A DNA stretch of 64,000 nucleotides from the NCBI RefSeq assembly GCF_000429405.1, contig NZ_KE386898.1:191631-255630 (forward strand), read 5' to 3'. The DNA comes from Algoriphagus marincola DSM 16067. GTDB lineage: Bacteria > Bacteroidota > Bacteroidia > Cytophagales > Cyclobacteriaceae. Below are positions 1 to 8,115 of this stretch, piece after piece. A program made the position numbers and the translations under genes. How positions within the stretch are numbered: the first letter of the stretch is position 1; every line of letters starts with the position of its first letter. The notes beneath the pieces are model-generated. The model had not been told where the DNA came from and made no database searches. It was given only the letters and a program-made list of their open reading frames with translations.

Positions 1-359
1 AGATTGAACTGGTACAGCTTGGAGGAGTGGTAAGGAAAAGCAGCAGCTCCGCAGTGGGACATTTTGCCGAGGAGATGCTCAAAAGTTTTGCTTGCAGTAA
101 GCTTTTTCTCAGCGTGGATGGAATCAGTTTGGACCACGGGCTCACCACTTCCAATATGATGGAAGCCCACCTGAATGCCCAAATGATACGATCAGTTCAG
201 AAAACCATCGTGCTGGTCGATAGCCGTAAGTTTGGTCGAAAAGGCTTTGGGAAAATCTGTGATCTCGAAGATATTGATGTGATTATTACTGATTCGGGTA
301 TTCCAGAAATCTATCGTGAGAGATTGGAGGAGAAGGGGATAGAGCTGGTGTTGGTTTAA
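1..359 (+). CDS. DeoR/GlpR-family regulator, C-terminal part (cut by window edge)
   Basis: The reading frame is open from base 3 (IELVQLGGVVRK...) and runs into the window, so the gene starts upstream and only about the last 119 residues are seen. The segment matches the DeoR C-terminal effector-binding domain: a GG.VR strand, the run FLSVDGISLDHGLTT, then the typical ending KTIVLVDSRKFGRKGF...VIITDSG. In this family that domain binds a phosphorylated sugar and releases the repressor from DNA. The helix-turn-helix is outside the window, so the regulated pathway cannot be named. An internal GTG at 27 is in frame but is unlikely to be the start. The gene overlaps the convergent phosphatase gene by 4 bases. 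Confidence 0.85.
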   Translation, partial: IELVQLGGVVRKSSSSAVGHFAEEMLKSFACSKLFLSVDGISLDHGLTTSNMMEAHLNAQMIRSVQKTIVLVDSRKFGRKGFGKICDLEDIDVIITDSGIPEIYRERLEEKGIELVLV

Positions 360-856
360 TACTCTTTATATAATTTTCTAAACACCGAACTCCCATTTTT
401 TTCTAAGCTGACCTCGTAAATAAAGTCATATTCGAGATCCTGCAGGTCCTCATATTTTTCTCCTTCTCCCACAAAGTAATTGGCAAGTCGGCTGACGGTG
501 TTGCTGTGTCCGACCACTAGGATATTTCCATCTAAGCTTTTCAATTTCTCCACCAATTCATCGTGATTACTGGGGTCATAAGACTGAATCGAGATTCCTA
601 CCTGATCGGCTGTTGGTTGCGCTGTCAGTCGTGTTCTTTTATAATCCGTGCTGAATACATGCTTGATTTCTTGGTTTTGAAGAATCTGTGCAAGTTTTTT
701 TGCTCTTAAATAACCTACTTGAGCCAATTCGGGATCCGGATTGTCCACGAGTTGTTTTTCGGCATGCCTGACGATGTAGATGGTTTTGGGTTTGTTTTGG
801 GAGGTGCAGGAAAAGAAAATTAAGACAAGAATGAAAAGGGTGAGTAGATTTTTCAT
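356..856 (-). CDS. Histidine phosphatase family lipoprotein (SixA/phosphoglycerate mutase-like)
   Basis: A 166-residue protein with a lipoprotein signal peptide (hydrophobic run, then FFSC lipobox with Cys at about residue 17). The catalytic RHA motif of the histidine phosphatase superfamily follows (YIVRHAEK, residues about 28-35), and the second histidine sits in VVGHSNTV near residue 117. The RH histidine would be the phospho-acceptor. The short length fits the SixA-like branch better than true phosphoglycerate mutases. The lipobox predicts anchoring in the periplasm or on the outer membrane, so cytosolic SixA function is unlikely; the substrate is unknown. It stands alone, convergent with the DeoR-like gene. 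Confidence 0.85.
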   Translation of the reverse strand: MKNLLTLFILVLIFFSCTSQNKPKTIYIVRHAEKQLVDNPDPELAQVGYLRAKKLAQILQNQEIKHVFSTDYKRTRLTAQPTADQVGISIQSYDPSNHDELVEKLKSLDGNILVVGHSNTVSRLANYFVGEGEKYEDLQDLEYDFIYEVSLEKNGSSVFRKLYKEY

Positions 857-1309
857 GGTTTTAATAGATATGCTTTACAAGATAAGCCTTCGGCAAAGAA
901 ATACCTCACTTCGTTCGGTTAGATAAGCCTTCGGCAAGATATAGACTCCTTCCTCGGCTAGGATATGCTCTAGCTTGTCAAGTAAGTGTTAGGTCGCTGA
1001 CCGTCACTGCGACGACGATCCCGAGAATCGGGAGAATACCCCTCCTGTAGGCACTCAAATGCTTGAAATCCAACCTTGTCGAATTATTTCACCCAAAGCT
1101 TCTCTCAGGGCGTAGCTACTTTTTTATTCTGGATACTAAGCCTGAGATATCTGCGAAATCAGCGTTTTTTTCTGCGTAAATCTGCGGGAAATAGAGCCTC
1201 TTTAAAAATAAAACTCACTTCGTAGATCGAAATATTTCGCCTGAGGAAGGAGGGCTTATTTCCATCGTATTTCTACCGTATTTCCCTTTTCTTACTTGGC
1301 GGAAGATTC
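857..1309. repeat. Gene-free 453-bp gap with short interspersed repeats
   Basis: No credible coding sequence. It holds two direct copies of AGATAAGCCTTCGGCAA (880-896 and 921-937), the sequence CCGTCACTGCGA (1001-1012) that recurs at 53871 and 53912, and a small inverted repeat ATCCCGAGAATCGGGA near 1018-1033 related to others at 45538 and 49912. Two ATCTGCG...AAATC units lie near 1150-1190, and there is a 12-bp palindrome CGAAATATTTCG (1228-1239). This looks like a mosaic of degenerate repeat elements, not a gene. Confidence 0.6.
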
Positions 1310-2044
1310 TTAACCTGAGAAAGTATTGTCAATGTGCTGATCCTTAGCTTTGATTTCCTCAAATTCTAAGTATTGTTCCCAAAATTCACTTTCAGGAAGA
1401 GCTGCTCGGAGATAGAGTTTTTCCTTTTTGATAGGATGAACAAATACCAATTTGAAAGCATGTAAGTTGATGCTGGCATCAGGATTGGGCTTTGGGAAAC
1501 CGTACTTCAAGTCCCCGCGAATTGGGCAACCCATTGAAGCCAGTTGAACTCGGATCTGATGTGGTCTACCAGAGACTGGGCGGACTTCTATCAGCCAGTG
1601 GTCATTCAATTTGCCGAGGGTCTTATAATTAAGCTCGGCTTTTTGTGAACCCGGCACCTCTTTCTCATGTGCGGTGACCACATTTTTTTGCTCGTCCTTG
1701 GTCAGCCAATGGGTGAGTTTGCCCATTTCTTCTCTCGGTCTTTTTTTGACAATAGCCCAATAGACCTTGTGAATATCCCGCTTGCGGAAAAGCTCCATCA
1801 TTCGCTCCAAACCTTTGCTTGTTCGGGCAAAAACCACCAAGCCGCTGACTGGCCTGTCTAAACGATGTACGGGATGTAAAAAAACAGCTCCGGGCTTGTT
1901 GTATTTTTTGGCAATGTAATCCTTGCAGTAATCGGTCAGGGTTTTGTCACCGGTTTTGTCTCCTTGGACGAGAACACCTGCTTCTTTATTGACCACAAGT
2001 AAATGATTGTCTTCGTAAACGACGTTGAAGGGCTGCTTTTTCAT
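1310..2044 (-). CDS. RluA-family pseudouridine synthase
   Basis: Isomerises uridine to pseudouridine in rRNA or tRNA. The signature HRLDRPVSGLVVFA is present, with the catalytic aspartate at about residue 63, and the C-terminal RPVSGRPHQIRVQLA motif of the RluA/RluC/RluD family is also seen. No N-terminal S4 domain is visible, and the short 244-residue length fits RluA-type or single-domain Bacteroidota enzymes. I chose the ATG at 2044 over an upstream TTG at 2065 because the conserved strand FNVVYEDNHLLVVNK begins right after it. The target nucleotide cannot be assigned from sequence alone. Confidence 0.92.
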   Translation of the reverse strand: MKKQPFNVVYEDNHLLVVNKEAGVLVQGDKTGDKTLTDYCKDYIAKKYNKPGAVFLHPVHRLDRPVSGLVVFARTSKGLERMMELFRKRDIHKVYWAIVKKRPREEMGKLTHWLTKDEQKNVVTAHEKEVPGSQKAELNYKTLGKLNDHWLIEVRPVSGRPHQIRVQLASMGCPIRGDLKYGFPKPNPDASINLHAFKLVFVHPIKKEKLYLRAALPESEFWEQYLEFEEIKAKDQHIDNTFSG

Positions 2045-2150
2045 AGATGGCACAAAGGTAGGCAATTTGTGATTAGTTCGGGATATTCTGCCTTCTTCGT
2101 CTTGTTTTTTAGTTTAAACAGTGTATACTAGTATTTTAATAGATAGAATT

Positions 2151-3341
2151 ATGAAACTACTCCAATTTGCTGGCATACTTTTTTTAATCCTTTCCTGTTC
2201 TCCTTCGGAAAAAGCCGAGGTTAACAAAGGCGATGATACCAAAAGGATTTCGCTAATAGCCGAAGACTCAACGGTTGTCAGAGATATTATTGCATCTACC
2301 TTTATTTTTCAGGATGGGGATCAAAACCATTTGATTTTCCGGGATGCTTCTGCATCGACTATCTATGTTTTTGATCGAGAGAGGGGAGAATTGGTTGACA
2401 AATGGACCAAAACAGGGGATGTGCCAGGGGCCTTTTCTTTGGCTACAAAAAATTTGAAACTTTCAAATACCGGAGAGATTGTACTCATCGATATTAGTGA
2501 GGGGTTGCGGGTTTTTGCAAAGGACGGGGAATTGATCAGTCGTGCTAGTCCAGTCGCTAGTCAATGGAGTTTAGGTGGGGCTTTCAACCTCTTCAGAAAT
2601 ACAAGTTTGCTATCCATTGAAGGAGAGGAGTATGTTCTTTATTCTTTGGATATCTTGGAACCTGACTTAGTAGAGTATGGACCTCAATTTCTTCAGAATC
2701 GGAAAAACCTAGTGCTGACAAACTTGGAAACAGGCGAGCATCGATTGATTTTGCCTTTTCCCGAAGGCTCAAAATTTTTGAATGGCATGGTTTATCCTTT
2801 CGAGGATTTTAGACCCTTATTTGTTGTGGAAGAATCCGCTAATAGGTTATTTGTGATTTTTCAAAATGAACCTATTCTGTATACTTATTCTTGGAATGAT
2901 GCAGCACCTGAATTGCTTTCCAGTGTTAGGGTCGATTTGCCAGGGTTTGAGGAAAATGAGGGTTGGGAGCCTGGATCCATTCATATGGCACAAATTACTG
3001 ATAAGGAAAACGAACCATTTCCAGCTCGAATTCAGGGTTTTGAAGCTGTTGAGGGTGGATTTTTGTTGAGTTACAGCACAAAACCAACGGATTTGGATAA
3101 CTACAACCGCTACAAAAGCAAGGACCGAACGAGGGAAGGCCTAAATCAAATCTACGAGGAAACTCGTCGGAAGACGGTTTTTCTTGATTTGGATGGAAAA
3201 GTGCTTCCTGTTGATTTTCCAGAAATGCACTATCAAAGTTTTCAGATCATTGATGGGAAAATCCATTGGATGAAAACCCCCACCCCGGGGGAAGAAGCAG
3301 AAGAATTTACTCTTTATTGGGGCAAGCTAAAAATTGAATAA
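2151..3341 (+). CDS. DUF4221-like beta-propeller lipoprotein
   Basis: A 396-residue protein starting at the ATG (MKLLQFAGILFLILSC), with a clear lipobox (LILSC, Cys at about residue 16). An upstream in-frame GTG at 2121 is less likely because it would place extra residues before the signal peptide. The rest has repeated strand-rich blocks of the kind HLIFRDASASTIYVFDRERGELV, consistent with a six-bladed propeller of the DUF4221 class common in Cytophagales. Function is unknown; the product is probably a surface or periplasmic lipoprotein. It converges on the YpdA gene with a 1-bp gap. Family assignment is by resemblance only. Confidence 0.7.
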   Translation: MKLLQFAGILFLILSCSPSEKAEVNKGDDTKRISLIAEDSTVVRDIIASTFIFQDGDQNHLIFRDASASTIYVFDRERGELVDKWTKTGDVPGAFSLATKNLKLSNTGEIVLIDISEGLRVFAKDGELISRASPVASQWSLGGAFNLFRNTSLLSIEGEEYVLYSLDILEPDLVEYGPQFLQNRKNLVLTNLETGEHRLILPFPEGSKFLNGMVYPFEDFRPLFVVEESANRLFVIFQNEPILYTYSWNDAAPELLSSVRVDLPGFEENEGWEPGSIHMAQITDKENEPFPARIQGFEAVEGGFLLSYSTKPTDLDNYNRYKSKDRTREGLNQIYEETRRKTVFLDLDGKVLPVDFPEMHYQSFQIIDGKIHWMKTPTPGEEAEEFTLYWGKLKIE

Positions 3342-3342
3342 A

Positions 3343-4317
3343 TCAATTCAGTTTTTTCACGATGTCTGCCATAATCGATTCGGCGTGCACGATTGAGTTT
3401 TCGATAAAAAACTCTCGGGTATTCAGTCCGCCGCAAACAACTCCGGCCAGATAAACGCCCGGCACATTGGATTCCTGATTGGCTTGATCGTAGCAGGGTT
3501 GCCTTTTTTCATCAAGAGACAACTCTACACCCAGTTGATCCAAAAGCGCAAAATTGGGCTTGTAGCCTGTCATCGCTAAGACGAAGTCATTATCTATGGT
3601 TACATCACCAGTAGGAGTCGTAATCAACACCTCCTGATCCCTAATTTCCTTGACTTTTGATCGGGTGAAAGCTTTGATAGAACCTTCCTTGATCCGGTTC
3701 ATGATGTCAGGACGTACCCAGTATTTAACATTCTCATCCACCTCGTCTCCCAGTAAAACCATGCTGACCTCAGCCCCTTTCCTCCAGCATTCCAAAGCTG
3801 CATCTACCGCTGAATTTGCTCCACCGACTACCAGAAGTTTTTGTCCGATATAAGGCCAAGGCTCTTTGTAATAATGCATCACTTTCGGCAGTTCTTCTCC
3901 GGGGACATTCATCAAGTTTGGTAGATCGTAGAAGCCGGTGGCAAGCACGATTTTCTGCGTTTGATAGCTTCCTTTTGAAGTTGTGATCAAAAAGTTTTCA
4001 CCTTTTTTCTCTAGAGTTTTGACTCCTTCGTAGAGATTGACCTTGAGTTTAAAATGAAAATAAATGCGTCGATAATATTCTAAGGCTTCGGTGCGGGTAG
4101 GCTTGTTTTCTACCGACATGAAGGGAATGCCAGCCATCTCCAAGCGATCCGAGGTAGAGAAAAAGCGCATATTTATCGGGTAGTTGTAGATGGAATTGGT
4201 CAAGGCACCCTTTTCCAGGATCAGGTAATTCAAGCCTTGTTTTTGAGCTTCTACTCCACAGGCTAGTCCAATTGGACCGCCTCCCACGATGATGACGTCA
4301 AAAATCTGATTACTCAT
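3343..4317 (-). CDS. ypdA: YpdA-family putative bacillithiol disulfide reductase
   Basis: A 324-residue FAD/NADPH oxidoreductase. The N-terminal dinucleotide-binding motif VGGGPIGLACG lies near residues 11-21 and a second, NADPH-type motif VVGGANSAVDAALE near 163-176. The stretch YNYPINMRFFSTSDRLEMAGIPF is characteristic of YpdA (Bdr), which reduces oxidised bacillithiol. There is no thioredoxin-reductase CxxC, as expected for this family. It lies 5 bp downstream of the NRDE gene on the same strand, so the two are probably one transcript. It implies that the organism makes bacillithiol, but the biosynthesis genes are not in this window. Confidence 0.9.
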   Translation of the reverse strand: MSNQIFDVIIVGGGPIGLACGVEAQKQGLNYLILEKGALTNSIYNYPINMRFFSTSDRLEMAGIPFMSVENKPTRTEALEYYRRIYFHFKLKVNLYEGVKTLEKKGENFLITTSKGSYQTQKIVLATGFYDLPNLMNVPGEELPKVMHYYKEPWPYIGQKLLVVGGANSAVDAALECWRKGAEVSMVLLGDEVDENVKYWVRPDIMNRIKEGSIKAFTRSKVKEIRDQEVLITTPTGDVTIDNDFVLAMTGYKPNFALLDQLGVELSLDEKRQPCYDQANQESNVPGVYLAGVVCGGLNTREFFIENSIVHAESIMADIVKKLN

Positions 4318-4322
4318 TGATC

Positions 4323-5078
4323 TTATAATTTAAATTTGGCTACTTGATCGCTGAAACTTTTTTCATTCCAATCAAAGGTCCTCTCTTGAATACTTATTTC
4401 CCCCTTTTTGTTCCAAATCACAGCACTTGCTGATCGGGTTCCATAATTTCCATTGGCTCGGATCAATTGGGCCGAAAGTGCAATTTCCAAGTCTTTGGGC
4501 GCACCAGTGTCAGGCAAACTTTCTAAGGGATAGGTATTCTTTGATTTTAAAATTTCAAGAAGCTTTTGTCTGGAAATCTCTTGATCCAAGGTTTCTTCCA
4601 ATTGCTTTTTTGCCAAATTGGTTTTCGGCCAAGGGTCATTCAATAAACCGTTACTCAGACCGTGGATTCCGGGTTTGATTTCCTGGATTCCCTTTCCAAA
4701 ATTACTGAAATAGCAAAGTTGATCTCCATCAGAGACAAGTAGATTGAATCCCTCGTAGCGATCTTTTTCCTTCTCGATTTCTTTCAAATAATCCTTCGGA
4801 GAAATGGAGTCCTCCAAGAAATCCTGAACTAATTTTCCCCGAGAAATTTCCCCATGACCCGTTTTCCTGAAATCCCGATAATTGGTCAAAAAAGACCAGC
4901 GTCCATTGGGATGAAAACCCATCCAAGTCCCCCCGCTTTTGAGGTCTTTTCCTCCGAAAAATCCGGATTCCCATTGATGCATTTTGGCCGTAGGCCGCTC
5001 AAAAAACTCATCCCGATTGGCAGAGATGATAAGCGGAAATTCTGACTGGGTTTTCCAGGAAAAGGCTACCAAACACAT
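4323..5078 (-). CDS. NRDE (TANGO2-like) family protein
   Basis: A 251-residue protein beginning MCLVAF, with Cys2 exposed after methionine removal as in N-terminal nucleophile-like proteins, and carrying the family-defining ANRDEFFERP motif near residues 20-29. Later conserved blocks are GGTWMGF and the region around LSNGLLNDPWPK. Eukaryotic TANGO2 belongs to this family; the bacterial role is unclear. It is first in a probable two-gene unit with ypdA. A strong hairpin just upstream (5095-5119) ends the preceding reductase transcript, so this gene probably has its own promoter. Confidence 0.88.
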   Translation of the reverse strand: MCLVAFSWKTQSEFPLIISANRDEFFERPTAKMHQWESGFFGGKDLKSGGTWMGFHPNGRWSFLTNYRDFRKTGHGEISRGKLVQDFLEDSISPKDYLKEIEKEKDRYEGFNLLVSDGDQLCYFSNFGKGIQEIKPGIHGLSNGLLNDPWPKTNLAKKQLEETLDQEISRQKLLEILKSKNTYPLESLPDTGAPKDLEIALSAQLIRANGNYGTRSASAVIWNKKGEISIQERTFDWNEKSFSDQVAKFKL

Positions 5079-5094
5079 AGGCTTAAAGATAAAA

Positions 5095-5119
5095 CAAAGG
5101 CCGGAAAAACCGGCCTTTG
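5095..5119 (-). terminator. Rho-independent terminator after the OYE gene
   Basis: Perfect 10-bp stem CAAAGGCCGG/CCGGCCTTTG with an AAAAA loop. On the minus strand it lies 8 bp after the reductase stop codon and is followed by a short T-rich run, so it should end that transcript before the NRDE gene. Confidence 0.85.
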
Positions 5120-5126
5120 GAGTGAA

Positions 5127-6236
5127 TTAATCAACTTTTATCTCCTCGAGGCTTGGGTAATCAGTGTAACCTTTTTCGCCGGGAGTATAGAAGGTATCGG
5201 TGTCCCATTCTGCCAAAGATGCATCTTGTGCAAAACGCTCAGGAAGATCCGGATTTGAAATAAATGGCTTACCAAAAGCTACTGCATCAGCTAGGCCTTC
5301 AGCTATGACTTGATTCCCTTTTTCTTGATCGAAAGCAGCATTGATGACCAAAGCTCCCTTGTACATCGGGCGATATCTTTTTGCGATATGCGGTTCCAGA
5401 TATGGAATCTCACTTACCTCATTGAAAGGCTCCGAAAGATGCAGATAAGCCAAATTGTACTGATTGAGTTTTTCGATGATGTAGTCAAAAGTAGGAATGG
5501 TCTCCTCATCTGCTTCCATTCCGAAAATCCCGTGCAAGGAAGGATTTAAGCGTAATCCGATTCGATTTTCTGGCATGACCTCCTTTAGCGCATCTATCAC
5601 ATCAAATAGGATTCTAGCTCTATTTTCGATCGAACCACCATATTCGTCCATTCTGACATTGCTGGTTCGACTGAAAAACTGATGCAGCAGATAACCATTA
5701 GAGGAGTGAATCTCTACTCCATCAAAACCCGCATCCATCGCGTTTTTTGCCGCATTTTTAAAGTCAAGAATAGTCTGTTTGATATCTTCGATAGTCATTT
5801 CCTTGGGAGTGACTGTGTCTTTAAAACCTTTTGGAGTGAAGGATTTTGCATGGGGGTTGATAGCTGAAGGTGCATGCGGTAAGTCTCCATTATGGAAGTC
5901 CGGATGGGAAATTCTGCCCACATGCCACAATTGGATAAAAATATGTCCGCCTTCTTTGTGAACAGCCTCAGTTACTTTTTTCCAGCCTTCCACTTGAGCT
6001 TCAGTGTGAATACCCGGAGTATTGATATAGCCAACTGCTTTTTCGGAAATTTGAGATCCTTCTGTGATAATAAGACCTGAAGAGGCTCTTTGTTTGTAAT
6101 ATTTTATATGAATGTCAAATGGAGCCTTTGCCTCATTGTTGGCCCGACTCCGGGTCATTGGGGCCATCCAAACCCTATTTTTCAAAGTTAAATCTCCAAC
6201 CTGAATAGGTTGTAAAAGCGCTTGTTTGCGATCCAT
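5127..6236 (-). CDS. Old Yellow Enzyme family alkene reductase
   Basis: A 369-residue FMN-dependent TIM-barrel flavoprotein that reduces activated C=C bonds with NAD(P)H. The sequence starts LLQPIQVGDLTLKNRVWMAPMTRSRA, typical of NemA/OYE enzymes. GFDGVEIHSSNGYLLHQFF and the DEYGGSIENRARI motif follow, with the usual late segment AFGKPFISNPDLPERF. Length is normal for the family. It is a single gene with its own terminator. The physiological substrate cannot be told; roles in electrophile detoxification are usual for the family. Confidence 0.93.
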   Translation of the reverse strand: MDRKQALLQPIQVGDLTLKNRVWMAPMTRSRANNEAKAPFDIHIKYYKQRASSGLIITEGSQISEKAVGYINTPGIHTEAQVEGWKKVTEAVHKEGGHIFIQLWHVGRISHPDFHNGDLPHAPSAINPHAKSFTPKGFKDTVTPKEMTIEDIKQTILDFKNAAKNAMDAGFDGVEIHSSNGYLLHQFFSRTSNVRMDEYGGSIENRARILFDVIDALKEVMPENRIGLRLNPSLHGIFGMEADEETIPTFDYIIEKLNQYNLAYLHLSEPFNEVSEIPYLEPHIAKRYRPMYKGALVINAAFDQEKGNQVIAEGLADAVAFGKPFISNPDLPERFAQDASLAEWDTDTFYTPGEKGYTDYPSLEEIKVD

Positions 6237-6322
6237 AAAATAAAATTGGTTTAGTTTTCAAAATTCTATGTATATACAACTAATCGCCGTCCTTGATAGT
6301 TCATGGGAATCAACATAAAAAA

Positions 6323-6347
6323 AGCCATCGAGTAAAACCCGATGGCT
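6323..6347 (-). terminator. Rho-independent terminator after the subtilase gene
   Basis: Stem AGCCATCG/CGATGGCT with a 9-base loop, flanked on the left by a run of A (6317-6323) that becomes a T tract on the minus strand. It lies 22 bp after the stop codon of the S8 peptidase gene. Confidence 0.85.
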
Positions 6348-6369
6348 ATTTGTATTTCAAAGGGTACTT

Positions 6370-7938
6370 TTAGAAGTTGACAGTTACTTCATTGGAGCAG
6401 GTAGAAGTTCCTGCTTCACATACTTGATAAGTCAGGCTACCTCCACCTCTATTTCTGGTTTGGTCGGTAAAACTGCTTCCTGAAACTCTTCTTACATAGG
6501 CCCCGTCTCGATAGATATCTACACTTCCAGTATTTCCAGACCATGATAAGTTAGTGGCCCATCGTCCTCTATTTTTGAACCCATTTGCTGTAAGTTCAAT
6601 CCCTGTTGGGTCTTGAGGGTCTCCAGGGTCAGTTCCTCCACCATCTCCGGGATCAGTACCACCTCCATCACCTGGGTCAGTGCCGCCCCCGTCACCTGAA
6701 CTACCCAATGAGTATAGCAAGTGATTATTTGTAGTTCTGGAATTGGTTACCACACTTTTTGTGGAGGTTTCTGTAATAAAATCATAGACAGCTTGTGCGC
6801 TGGCACTTGGATTTGATTCCAAATAAAGTGCAGCAACCCCTGCAACATGAGGAGATGCCATAGAAGTACCGCTAAGAACTGCAGCAGCAGTACTACTTGT
6901 GAACCAAGCGGCGGTAATGGAAGATCCTGGGGCAAAGATGTCAACGCAATTTCCATAATTAGAGAAAGAGGATCTGCTATCAGAACTCGTGGTAGATCCC
7001 ACAGTGTATGCATTGGTAGCACTTGCAGGGGAGGCGTTGCATGCATTCGCATTGCTATTACCTGCTGCTACCACGGTGGGAACTCCCGCACTGTACATTC
7101 TGTCGACAGCATCATTTACAGCGGAGCTTGCGCCTCCACCCAATGACATATTTGCAACTGAAGGTCCGGAAGCATTAGCTGCTACCCAATCCATACCGGC
7201 GATTACTCCACTGAAGGTACCTGAACCATTGCAATCCAAAACTCTTACCGCTACCAAGCTTACATTTTTGGCAACTCCAAAGACAGTGCCACCAACGGTA
7301 CCTGCAACGTGAGTTCCGTGACCATCACAATCTTCTGAGTTTCCTCCAAAGGCATCAAATCCTCGCTGTGCTCTTCCTCCAAATTCCACATGGTCTGTGC
7401 GAATCCCTGTATCAATAATGTAGGCAGTGACCCCCTGTCCTGAGGTATTATAAGTGTAGGAACCATCTAGCGGGAGATTGGTCTGGTCGATACGATCTAT
7501 TCCCCAAGTTGCGTTGGCTTGGGTTGTAGACTTATATACATAGCCATCTGGTTCAATGTATTTGACAGCTGGATCATTTTCTAAATCGGATAATTGTTTA
7601 GGGGTCAATTCCGCAGAAAATCCTGGAATCAAATTACCGTAAACCTTATCGATAGACTCTTCACCAATTTCATAGCCTGCCGCCAGACTATTTGCTACTA
7701 CACGCATACCGGCCTGCACGGACTCATAGTCGTCCTTCATTCTAAATCTCACTGAATTGTCATTCAGTACCACGATATACTTGCCGGGTATATACTCGGC
7801 CTCTCCCATTGTTGCTACATCATCAAGCTCGGAGAGATTGACTTGCTGCTCTGTCTCAGAGCAGGCTGCTGCAAAAACAGCTAAGCCTAAAATCAGCCCT
7901 GAGGCAGGCCTGAAAAAGGATTTAATTTTTGAAAACAT
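6370..7938 (-). CDS. S8 family subtilisin-like peptidase (proteinase K type), probable lipoprotein
   Basis: A 522-residue secreted serine protease. Residues 1-26 form a signal peptide ending AAAC, a plausible lipobox. Residues about 50-135 are an inhibitor I9 propeptide (YIPGKYIVVLND...). The catalytic domain carries the triad Asp176 (IIDTG), His207 (GHGTHVAG) and Ser359 (SGTSMASPHVAG), with the oxyanion Asn294 (AAGNSNA). A Gly-Asp-Pro linker made of repeated GGGTDPGD units follows, then a C-terminal domain of about 75 residues resembling fibronectin type III. This order matches extracellular proteinase K/aqualysin-like enzymes. It is followed by a terminator and is divergent from the SDR gene. 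The linker is encoded by three 24-bp repeats. Confidence 0.95.
   Translation of the reverse strand: MFSKIKSFFRPASGLILGLAVFAAACSETEQQVNLSELDDVATMGEAEYIPGKYIVVLNDNSVRFRMKDDYESVQAGMRVVANSLAAGYEIGEESIDKVYGNLIPGFSAELTPKQLSDLENDPAVKYIEPDGYVYKSTTQANATWGIDRIDQTNLPLDGSYTYNTSGQGVTAYIIDTGIRTDHVEFGGRAQRGFDAFGGNSEDCDGHGTHVAGTVGGTVFGVAKNVSLVAVRVLDCNGSGTFSGVIAGMDWVAANASGPSVANMSLGGGASSAVNDAVDRMYSAGVPTVVAAGNSNANACNASPASATNAYTVGSTTSSDSRSSFSNYGNCVDIFAPGSSITAAWFTSSTAAAVLSGTSMASPHVAGVAALYLESNPSASAQAVYDFITETSTKSVVTNSRTTNNHLLYSLGSSGDGGGTDPGDGGGTDPGDGGGTDPGDPQDPTGIELTANGFKNRGRWATNLSWSGNTGSVDIYRDGAYVRRVSGSSFTDQTRNRGGGSLTYQVCEAGTSTCSNEVTVNF
6625..6696 (-). repeat. Three 24-bp tandem repeats inside the subtilase linker
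   Basis: Three units of 24 bp (6625-6648, 6649-6672, 6673-6696) encode the repeated GGGTDPGD linker. Units differ at third-position bases. The unit length is a multiple of three, so copy-number change would lengthen or shorten the linker without a frameshift. Confidence 0.8.
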
Positions 7939-8067
7939 AACTTGATTGATTGATGGTTAATATTTGAATAAAACAAATATTATTTGAAATATTTCTTTAA
8001 TGGCAGAATAAATTTTTACTTTATTTCATAAAAATTCCATTAAAATTTTTAAAGCTTGAATTATGTA

Positions 8068-8081
8068 TTTTGAATTCAAAA
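8068..8081. promoter_or_regulatory. 14-bp perfect palindrome between divergent subtilase and SDR genes
   Basis: TTTTGAATTCAAAA sits 34 bp before the SDR start codon, in a 177-bp AT-rich region separating two divergent genes. It could be an operator, but in DNA this AT-rich a chance palindrome is also possible. No good TAnnTTTG promoter element is visible for the SDR gene; the nearest is GCACTTTG at about 8086-8093. Confidence 0.3.
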
Positions 8082-8115
8082 ATTTGCACTTTGTATAAAA
8101 CTCAAAAACTGAGAA

